A DNA stretch of 64,000 bases from Candidatus Sumerlaeia bacterium. GTDB taxonomy: Bacteria; Sumerlaeota; Sumerlaeia; SLMS01; JAHLLQ01. Positions within the stretch are counted from its first letter, which is position 1, and each line of letters starts with the position of its first letter. Of this stretch, positions 16,464 to 23,941 are shown in pieces. A program made the position numbers and the translations under genes. Where the stretch lies: positions 1 through 64,000 of the forward strand of contig JAHCAW010000011.1 of assembly GCA_019634695.1 (NCBI GenBank), given 5' to 3'. Under the pieces are notes generated by a model. It saw only the letters and a list, made by a program, of their open reading frames with translations, was not told the origin of the DNA and made no database searches.

Positions 16464-18304
16464 TGGTGGTTGCCCAGCCGACTGATCAGCAGCGCGTCAT
16501 CCTTGATGACACCTCCCGAGTCCGGGTCGTTCACGCCGCTCCGGGAAGTGGAAAGACATGGCTGGTCGCTGAGCTGATCCGCCGTGAGATCGCCAATTGG
16601 AACCGCCCCGGCCAAGGGATCGCAGCCATTTCGTTCACAAGGGTGGGGGGCGAAGAAATTCGGGCGGCACTCGGCCACGACCTCAATCATCCGCATTTCG
16701 TGGGAACGATCGATGCCTTCCTTTTTCGGTACGTCATCAGACCTTTTCTATCCAAGTCATTTCCCGAATGGAAGGTGCCTCGCCTGCTTCCGCCCACCCT
16801 CGCTCCAGCCCAATGGAGCAGGCTGGGAAGCGTACAGGGGGCGACTCCGGATGAGCGAATCAATGCTTTCGGCTGTCCCATTTGGGGGTGGGACGGCGAG
16901 ACGGATGGACCGATCATCGCACACAGACCGCCATGGAAACCTCTGCAACCATTGTCGCAGCAGCTCGCGAAGCGCGTATGGGATGAGAAGAATAGACTCT
17001 GGCGAAAAGTCGGGCTAATCTCCCACTCCGACGCTGCCTTCCTGTCTGGAGTCTTGCTTCAAGGTGACGAGGGCAGACCCCTAAGGCAGGAGATCACACG
17101 ACGCTTTCCCGTAATCGTTGTCGATGAATTGCAGGACACGAGTTACTTCATGGGGGAAGTGCTCAAGCTTCTAATTTCCGAAGCACCCACCCGCGGCGTT
17201 GTCGTCGGTGACCCCGACCAGGCGATTTACGAATTCAACGGAGCCACCCCCGCTCTCTTTGAGGGATTCAAGAGCGCTCCAGACGCCGTGGTGCTGTCGC
17301 TTTCGCAGTCCCGCAGGTGCGCCGCTGCGGTCATCCAGGTCGCTACGCACCTAAAGCAATCCGGCGGTGGCCTTGTGGCGAACCCGGAGCGACAGGGGCG
17401 AGTGTATCTGGTCGAATACGCCTCCCTCGAAAGGGACATCGCTGCCATCGCCAAGCGAGTGGCCATGCAGCGACCCCTAATTGCCAAGGTTGTCGTTCGC
17501 TCGAATACCGAAGTCGATGAGTTGATGGGACGCAGGGCAAAGAAGGATACTCCGAAGCTTGGGTGCCCTGCCCTTCAACACCTCCACCGCGCTGTGAATC
17601 TTTTCTGTCAGGGCAGGAATGCAGACGGCCTCGGTTCCGTGATGACTGCCCTCGGCCTCCACCTGTTTGACGAGGAGCACATATCCGAGGAGTCGCTGAA
17701 AGAACGGGGAATTGATCCCGATGACTGGCGAAGACTCGGCATTGATCTCCTGCTTCACGGCAGCAAATGTGACCGGGACGGAACGGCGTATGATTGGCAG
17801 CAGAGGTTAGGCGAGGCATTGGGTGAGATTATTCAGAGTTCTACGATCGGATTTTCTGACGAGCTGAAGGCTAAGAAATCAAAGCCCCAGAAACGGGGGG
17901 ATCATAGCAGAGCCTCGTCCGACTTTCTTGCCGCCGAAGGTGTCGTACTGGCACTTCCGGTCCAGACCGTCCACGGCGTGAAAGGCGAAACACACGACGT
18001 GACCATCCTCGCCTGCAAAGACCCCAAAAAGAGCGACAGATGCCCTTCTGAAGCATGGTGGTCCGACGCCCCGAAGGATCTTGAGGAACGCCGCATCGCT
18101 TACGTTGCCGTGACCAGAACCAGGGGCGACTTGATCGTATGCGTGTCGAAGAAGACGCTCGAAGCTCTGCGCTCTAAGCGGTCCGAATTCGTGAACTGCT
18201 TCGAGGTCATGGACGTCGCTCGTTTCACGGCACAATACACCTTCCCCCCGATTCCTGTCGACACCGCCACACCCGTCGCGACCGAAAGCGAAGTCCACCC
18301 ATGA
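16463..18304 (+). CDS. gajB: UvrD/PcrA-like helicase (Gabija GajB-like)
   Basis: 613 aa superfamily 1A helicase. Motif I is AAPGSGKTW (about 25-33), Ia FTRVGGEEI, II VDELQDTS, III VGDPDQAIYEF, IV SQSRRC, V VHGVKGETHD and VI YVAVTRTRGDL, all intact and in order. It overlaps the OLD nuclease stop (TGATG), as expected of a GajA-GajB pair. It is longer than typical GajB because of material between motifs IV and V. The stop overlaps the DUF1156 start (ATGA). In Gabija, GajB senses DNA ends and activates GajA; here it might also work with the methylase core. Confidence 0.85.
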   Translation: MVVAQPTDQQRVILDDTSRVRVVHAAPGSGKTWLVAELIRREIANWNRPGQGIAAISFTRVGGEEIRAALGHDLNHPHFVGTIDAFLFRYVIRPFLSKSFPEWKVPRLLPPTLAPAQWSRLGSVQGATPDERINAFGCPIWGWDGETDGPIIAHRPPWKPLQPLSQQLAKRVWDEKNRLWRKVGLISHSDAAFLSGVLLQGDEGRPLRQEITRRFPVIVVDELQDTSYFMGEVLKLLISEAPTRGVVVGDPDQAIYEFNGATPALFEGFKSAPDAVVLSLSQSRRCAAAVIQVATHLKQSGGGLVANPERQGRVYLVEYASLERDIAAIAKRVAMQRPLIAKVVVRSNTEVDELMGRRAKKDTPKLGCPALQHLHRAVNLFCQGRNADGLGSVMTALGLHLFDEEHISEESLKERGIDPDDWRRLGIDLLLHGSKCDRDGTAYDWQQRLGEALGEIIQSSTIGFSDELKAKKSKPQKRGDHSRASSDFLAAEGVVLALPVQTVHGVKGETHDVTILACKDPKKSDRCPSEAWWSDAPKDLEERRIAYVAVTRTRGDLIVCVSKKTLEALRSKRSEFVNCFEVMDVARFTAQYTFPPIPVDTATPVATESEVHP

Positions 18305-21288
18305 CCCAACCCGATCTCTTCACCGCTGCCACCAACCAGACCGCCAACCTGGCTCCTCGCGCCTTTATCGAGGCGCAGTTTCCTGTCTCCAAGCTCTCCA
18401 AGGAGTGTTACAAGGAGCGGAAGTCGAACTATAGCCAGACGCTGACCGGTCTCGGCAAGTGGTGGGGGCGGAAGCCGTTGATCCTGGTGCGGGCGACGAT
18501 TCTGGGGCTGCTGCTCCCGGCGACGGATGATCCGCGCAAGGATCGGGAAATCTTTCTGCGCATCCTCACCATGGACCCGGAGGGGTTTCAGCTTCGCCGC
18601 AAGAAGCTCCCCATGAAGGTGGTCTGGGAGCGCCTCACGCCGTCGGAGCGGATGAAGTATTTCATCGATGGCGAAAAAATCGATCCACCCGCCCGCATCA
18701 AGTGGAAGCCGGGGAAGCAAAAGGAACACGGCGATGAAGTTCAGGCGCTCGCCTTCTCCCGCATGTCCTACGACGAAAAGCTGGAGTACGCCCTGCGGCC
18801 CGAAGAGATCAGTGGGCCTTCGCCGGAAAGCTGGGAGATCATCAATGCCCACCTGGGCACCTCGGCCACGAACCTGCCGGAGCTGGTGCAAGAGCTTGGG
18901 AAATTGCGTTTCGGCCGTACGCCCCGCGTCGGCGATGCCTTCTGCGGCGGCGGGTCCATTCCCTTCGAGGCGGCCCGCATCGGCTGTGACGCCTATGGAA
19001 GCGATCTGAACCCCGTGGCGGCCCTCTTGACCTGGGCGGCGCTCAACATCGTGGGCGGCGGCCCTGAGGTCGCTGAGCGGGTCCGTAAGGCCCAGCGCGA
19101 AGTGTATGACGCCGTTGATCGCCAAGTCACCGAATGGGGCATCGAACACAAAACAGAAGACGGCCCCAATCCCCCCCGCGCCGACGCCTACCTTTACTGC
19201 GTGGAAGTGCGCTGCCCCCAGACCGGCTGGATGGTCCCCCTGGCCCCGAGCTGGGTCATTGGCGAAAAGACCAAAACTGTCGCCCTCCTGATTCCCGACC
19301 ACGCCAACAAACGGTACGACATCGACATCAAGATGGACGCCTCCGCTGCGGAGATGAAGGCCGCCAAGGAAGGCACCGTGCGTGGTGGCAGGATCATCCA
19401 CCCCATCTTGATCGAGCAGGGCAACGAGGCCAACGCCGCCACCGTCGCAAGCGTGCGCGAAGCCGACGGCGGGCTCCGTAGGTGGGAAAACGAAGACGTG
19501 GTGCCCCGCCCAGGCGATGTCTTTCAGGAACGGCTCTACTGCATCCGCTGGACGAAGAAGGTGTGGGAGACGAACGCGGCGGGTGATCAGGTCGAGCGCG
19601 AAGAACGCTGGTACGCCAGTGTCACCGACGCCGATCGCGAACGCGAAGAGCGCGTGCTGGCCTTGCTGGATGAACGCTTTGCCGACTGGCAGGCAAAGGG
19701 CTACATCCCCAGCCGCACCATCGAGCCCGGCTACAACACCGTCCAGCCTATCCGTGAGCGCGGCTGGACGTACTGGCACCACCTGTTCAATCCGAGGCAG
19801 TTGGTGACGAATGGCCTGTTCGGTCAGCTCATCGACCAAGGTGGATATGCGGTAGAAGAACAGGTGATGCTTCAGCTTGGTATCGGCAAGCTAATCGACT
19901 GGAATAGCAAGCTCTGCAAATGGACTCCAGCCCCGGCTTCGGAGAAGACAGAACAAACCTTCCTCAACATGGCACTGAACACACTGCTCAACCCCGGCAT
20001 CAGAGGTCTAATGCCTTTGGAACTGAACTTCAAGATCGAGACGCCACCAAACTTGGTTTCGCCAGGCTTTGAAGTCAGCGTATCGGATTGTCGGACGCCT
20101 GCAAAGGAATGCTCGTTTTGGATTACTGATCCACCCTACGCGGACGCCATCAACTATCACGAACTTGGAGAGTACTTCTTGGCGTGGCAGGCTGGAATGA
20201 TGGCACGCCTTTTCCCGAATTGGCCGACCGATAGTAGGCGTGCCCTTGCGGTGGTTGGTAAAGATGAGGGCTTCCGAAACAGCATGGTTGCCTGTTATCG
20301 AAGCTTGGCAGCTCACATGCCGGACAATGGCTTTCAGATTGTGATGTTCACCCATCAGGATGCTGCTGTTTGGGCCGATGTGGCGCTTATCCTCTGGGCG
20401 TCGGGTCTTCAAGTTACCGCTGCTTGGTGCGTGGCCACGGAAACTGATTCAGCACTCAAGGAAGGCAACTACGTCCAGGGCACCGTGCTCCTCGTACTGC
20501 GCAAGCAGACGGGGAACGAATCGGCATTTCTGGACGAGCTATACCCCGAGGTGGAGGCGGAGGTGCGGGCGCAGCTTGATGCGATGCTGGCTCTCGATGA
20601 TGAGGAAGACCCAAACTTCGCCGACACGGATTATCAGCTCGCGGCCTATGCAGCGGCGTTGCGCGTGCTGACGAAGTACCGTAGGTTCGAGGGGCGCGAT
20701 GTGGCGCAGGAGCTGAACCGCGTGCGGCCCAAGGGGGAAAAGAGCCCGGTGGAGAAGTTGATCGAGGACGCCGTGCGCGTGGCGGCGGACCACCTGATCC
20801 CGCCGGGCATCGAGAGCTTCGTGTGGAAGACGCTGACGCCGCCGGAGCGGTTCTACCTAAAGGGCCTGGACATGGAAAGCCACGGCGAGCTGCGGTCGGG
20901 CGCGTACCAGGAGCTGGCGCGGGGCTTTGGCCTGAGGGAATACCGCAACCTCTTCGCCAGCGGCCAGGCCAACCAGACGCGCCTGAAGACCGCCACGGAA
21001 TTTGGACGCCGCGACATGACCAGCCGCAAGGAAGGCGCGGCCCCGGATTTCGACAACTCCCTCCTGCGCCACGTCCTCTTTGCCGTGGCCGAGGTCACCA
21101 AGACCGGCGAAACCAGCAAGGGCCGCCTCTGGCTGCGCACCGAATGGCCCAACTACTGGGGCGACCGAAAGACGATCCTGGCCCTGCTTACGTACCTGGG
21201 ACGGCTGAACGTGACCCTGGGGCACTGGAGCGATGACGCCGCCAGCGCGAAGGTGCTGGCGGGAGCGGTGGAGAACGATCATGCGTGA
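18301..21288 (+). CDS. DUF1156 adenine-specific DNA methylase (COG1743)
   Basis: 995 aa. The N-terminal DUF1156 domain has LSKECYKERK and KWWGRKPLILVRATI (about 32-70). The SAM site (motif I) is FCGGGSIPFEAAR (about 213-226) with GSDLNPVA after it. The catalytic motif is DPPYADAINY (about 609-618), the DPPY signature of amino-methyltransferases. It probably marks host DNA so that the DUF499/helicase machinery spares it. The stretch of about 19,800-20,480, which includes the catalytic motif, uses more A/T-ending codons than the flanks, suggesting recombination or target-domain exchange within the gene. It directly follows the Gabija-like pair and overlaps the YaaC-like gene by eight bases. Confidence 0.9.
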   Translation: MTQPDLFTAATNQTANLAPRAFIEAQFPVSKLSKECYKERKSNYSQTLTGLGKWWGRKPLILVRATILGLLLPATDDPRKDREIFLRILTMDPEGFQLRRKKLPMKVVWERLTPSERMKYFIDGEKIDPPARIKWKPGKQKEHGDEVQALAFSRMSYDEKLEYALRPEEISGPSPESWEIINAHLGTSATNLPELVQELGKLRFGRTPRVGDAFCGGGSIPFEAARIGCDAYGSDLNPVAALLTWAALNIVGGGPEVAERVRKAQREVYDAVDRQVTEWGIEHKTEDGPNPPRADAYLYCVEVRCPQTGWMVPLAPSWVIGEKTKTVALLIPDHANKRYDIDIKMDASAAEMKAAKEGTVRGGRIIHPILIEQGNEANAATVASVREADGGLRRWENEDVVPRPGDVFQERLYCIRWTKKVWETNAAGDQVEREERWYASVTDADREREERVLALLDERFADWQAKGYIPSRTIEPGYNTVQPIRERGWTYWHHLFNPRQLVTNGLFGQLIDQGGYAVEEQVMLQLGIGKLIDWNSKLCKWTPAPASEKTEQTFLNMALNTLLNPGIRGLMPLELNFKIETPPNLVSPGFEVSVSDCRTPAKECSFWITDPPYADAINYHELGEYFLAWQAGMMARLFPNWPTDSRRALAVVGKDEGFRNSMVACYRSLAAHMPDNGFQIVMFTHQDAAVWADVALILWASGLQVTAAWCVATETDSALKEGNYVQGTVLLVLRKQTGNESAFLDELYPEVEAEVRAQLDAMLALDDEEDPNFADTDYQLAAYAAALRVLTKYRRFEGRDVAQELNRVRPKGEKSPVEKLIEDAVRVAADHLIPPGIESFVWKTLTPPERFYLKGLDMESHGELRSGAYQELARGFGLREYRNLFASGQANQTRLKTATEFGRRDMTSRKEGAAPDFDNSLLRHVLFAVAEVTKTGETSKGRLWLRTEWPNYWGDRKTILALLTYLGRLNVTLGHWSDDAASAKVLAGAVENDHA

Positions 21289-22468
21289 TGGGTCGGGTCA
21301 AACACCAGTTCACCCAAATTCAGAGGCTCAAGTTTCTGATGGCTTGCACTTCGTGGACTTCTCCTTCTGGCCTATGACCGGAGGTCAAAATCCGAAACCT
21401 CAGCACCAAGTTTTCGCCACTGATCCATGGGCGTTTATGGCGAAACGGGTACGAGAATCGAAAGAATCTTTCACCGGACAGAAGGAAGCTACTCTGGCTT
21501 ATCTTCATCAAGCGGAGGCCTTCTTCGTGGCGGCGACCACCGCAGGAGTTCAGGCTGCGAGACCGTTACTTTCATATTACTATGCGATGAACTTAGCGAA
21601 GGCATTCTGTACCTCACATGACGAGCCAATGGACTTTGAGAGCGATAGGCGACCGTGCATGCACGGTATCGGGCACGCCGATCCCAAGAAGGGTGAAGAT
21701 GGAACGGAACTCCCTCTGTCGGAACTGAAACCTGACTTACACAAGATGCTGCTGGGCGCTCACGCGTCGGATAAAGATAAGATCAATCTTTACGGAGACT
21801 TTTGGACGAAACTCACGGACCAGAAACGCCCAAACCGCATACCTGTAGAGACCTTGATGAGCCAAACTCTCATTGCTCATAGGCTATGGTGCGAGGCCCA
21901 CGACTCTCTGGACCGCTTCATTTCAATAAAGAAGGTCGAGTTCTGGTGCGATGAAGAGAAGCATCAGGTCTGGATTGAGTTTCTTATGGATCCGGAAGAT
22001 CTGGGAAGAGTTGACGTCGATCAGGACACCCTTCTGGAAAAATCAAAGCTATCCGGTGAGTATGGCCCCGAGAAATCGAGAAAACAGACAGAGGCAGCGC
22101 TCTACCGCTACCGCATGAAGAGGCCGGTTTCCTACGGACGCTCTCCAAGCGAGAAGCTAAATGAGTTGGCCAGCGAGTTCAAGAAGTCGCTTTCCAGAAC
22201 TGTCCTAAGCGCACCGCCGTACCGGAAGTACTATCTCTACCTTCACAATGGCAGCGAAAAGCTGATCCCGCAGGTGCTGAGTATGTATGCCCTCGCTTTT
22301 TGCTTCGGTTCTGTCGCTCGCTACCGCCCCTTGCTGTTCGAGAGTATCCTACAGCAAAAATACGGTGCCTTTATCTCCGAGTTCCTGACCTACTTCCCCA
22401 ATCAGTTCCTGTACCTTATGGCTTCTGAGTTCGCGAAGCGGGAGGTGACTCGTGCGGCGATCGTCTGA
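21281..22468 (+). CDS. YaaC-like protein
   Basis: 395 aa from MRDGSGQTPV at 21281, with GGAG upstream and an eight-base overlap with DUF1156. It resembles the YaaC family: ARPLLSYYYAMNLAKAF near 90-106, a HGIG motif near 130, and the C-terminal RKYYLYL...LIPQVLSMYALAFCFGSVARYRP. YaaC-like proteins have no proven activity but occur in defence islands. Codon use is more A/T-rich than the methylase flanks. It is the first gene of the second insert, between methylase and helicase. Confidence 0.65.
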   Translation: MRDGSGQTPVHPNSEAQVSDGLHFVDFSFWPMTGGQNPKPQHQVFATDPWAFMAKRVRESKESFTGQKEATLAYLHQAEAFFVAATTAGVQAARPLLSYYYAMNLAKAFCTSHDEPMDFESDRRPCMHGIGHADPKKGEDGTELPLSELKPDLHKMLLGAHASDKDKINLYGDFWTKLTDQKRPNRIPVETLMSQTLIAHRLWCEAHDSLDRFISIKKVEFWCDEEKHQVWIEFLMDPEDLGRVDVDQDTLLEKSKLSGEYGPEKSRKQTEAALYRYRMKRPVSYGRSPSEKLNELASEFKKSLSRTVLSAPPYRKYYLYLHNGSEKLIPQVLSMYALAFCFGSVARYRPLLFESILQQKYGAFISEFLTYFPNQFLYLMASEFAKREVTRAAIV

Positions 22469-22507
22469 AAATCGTTCACGGGTCCTTGAGGTCGTTAGGA
22501 GGGCATC

Positions 22508-23188
22508 GTGACAACGGCACTCCCAAACGATTGGACGGACATGTCGAGATTTGTGGTCCACTTCACAAAGTCGGTGCCTCCGCGCGATGAGGTTGGTGTC
22601 ATGTTTTCGATCTACGGGAGTCAAATGCTCAGAGCTGCGAATGCCTTTGGGATTGGACGGAAGCGAGCACCAGACCCGGAAGGCCAGAAAGCAGTCTGCT
22701 TCAGCGAGGTTCCCCCTGGAAATTGGAAGCGGCTTGTTGATCGGCGGAAGTCTTCATACGGACTGGGCTTCCGAAAGGAGTTCATTCGCAAGAACGGCGG
22801 CGGGCCCATCTGGTACGTTTGGAAGGGAACGCCCCACTGGCAGGCGCTCGATTCACAGATGAAGCTTGCCAAGGGAGACCCAAGCGCACCCATCTGGAAG
22901 GTGACGCCCATGATCGACGCACCTGGGCAGTATGGTCGTAAGAGTTATGACTTTGACTGGGAAAGGGAGTGGCGGGTAGTCGGTGATTTGAGGTTCCAGA
23001 CTACTGATGTAGCCTTCCTGTTCATTCCTGAGTATATTCACGAGCAAGCAGAGGATTTCTTTGAAGGTGTGGCTTTCGAGAACACCGGTCCCAGTTACAA
23101 CTGCCCCTTCATCGACCCGCTGTGGAGTCGGAAGAAGGTCAACGACGCGATAGCGAATTTCAAGAAACGGCGTTGGAGGAGCGGATGA
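22508..23188 (+). CDS. AbiGi-like putative abortive-infection protein
   Basis: 226 aa, starting at GTG 22508, which is supported by AGGAGG five bases upstream. The pattern FVVHFTKS, then AVCFSEVPPGNW, YGLGFRKEFI, GGGPIWYVW and FDWEREWRV, FLFIPE resembles AbiGi/DUF2971-type proteins (several share a CF-[ST]-E/D and YG-x-x-x-x-K core). AbiGi has been described as the antitoxin-like half of an abortive-infection pair; the partner is not obvious here. The next gene is an uncharacterised helical protein starting 39 bases on and may be the partner. Confidence 0.5.
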   Translation: MTTALPNDWTDMSRFVVHFTKSVPPRDEVGVMFSIYGSQMLRAANAFGIGRKRAPDPEGQKAVCFSEVPPGNWKRLVDRRKSSYGLGFRKEFIRKNGGGPIWYVWKGTPHWQALDSQMKLAKGDPSAPIWKVTPMIDAPGQYGRKSYDFDWEREWRVVGDLRFQTTDVAFLFIPEYIHEQAEDFFEGVAFENTGPSYNCPFIDPLWSRKKVNDAIANFKKRRWRSG

Positions 23189-23227
23189 TCTCTTCACAAC
23201 AATTCAACGAGAGGAATCGGGTCCCCC

Positions 23228-23941
23228 ATGGTTGATGCCAATGGCGCTCCTGACCACTACCCGCAGCCCGGCGGCATGGACTGGCTCCACACGCTCGCAA
23301 GTGCGGTGACTGCTGCGATCCCCGTGGCGGGCGGTCCAGCAGCGGAGTTGTTGGCGGCCATCATCGTGCCGCCGGTCACAAAGCGACGGGACGAATGGCT
23401 TGCAGCCCTGGGTCAACGGGTAGCTGAGCTGGCAGCGAAGCTTGAAGAGTTCCGCCCCGAGAATCTGACCGAGAACGAGGCCTTCGTCTCGTCGGTACTT
23501 GCCGCCACCCAGATCGCCATGAAAACAACTCAGAAGGAAAAGCGGGAGGCTCTCCTCGGTGCCGTTCTGAATTCCGCTTCCCGCAGCGCACCGGATGAGG
23601 ATGACCGACAGATCTTCCTCCAGCTTATTGACGAACTTACCGGCTGGCATCTGCGAATTCTTCGAGTCCTGTCCGCACCAAGGGAATACTGCGGTCAGAA
23701 CGGCGTTCGGTACGAGCCAGCTCTCTCCAGCACCCGCCACGAATTGTTGATGCGGTGCTTTCCAGAGCTGAAGGAACGCGGGGATTTCTTGAGCCAGATC
23801 ATGATCGACCTGAAGGCTCGTGGCCTCTCTGGGACCGCTGACCTCATGACCATGATGAGTACAACCGGCGCATTTGAGAAGGCCACCACGCGCCGTGGGG
23901 ATGAGTTCCTCCGATTCATCACGGAGCCCACCGTCGCATGA
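23228..23941 (+). CDS. Uncharacterised helical protein with N-terminal hydrophobic segment
   Basis: 237 aa. An N-terminal amphipathic or hydrophobic stretch (LHTLASAVTAAIPVAGGPAAELLAAIIVPP, about 20-50) precedes a basic turn (KRRDEW) and long helices. A glycine-rich hydrophobic start followed by helices is seen in several defence-island proteins of unknown function and would suit membrane association or pore formation. No family name can be given. The stop overlaps the helicase start (ATGA), so it is part of the same transcript. Confidence 0.6.
   Translation: MVDANGAPDHYPQPGGMDWLHTLASAVTAAIPVAGGPAAELLAAIIVPPVTKRRDEWLAALGQRVAELAAKLEEFRPENLTENEAFVSSVLAATQIAMKTTQKEKREALLGAVLNSASRSAPDEDDRQIFLQLIDELTGWHLRILRVLSAPREYCGQNGVRYEPALSSTRHELLMRCFPELKERGDFLSQIMIDLKARGLSGTADLMTMMSTTGAFEKATTRRGDEFLRFITEPTVA

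Noticed and set aside
18100-19839. Minus-strand open frame of 579 codons
   Set aside because: Shadow of the helicase end and the GC-rich DUF1156 start; low-complexity sequence.
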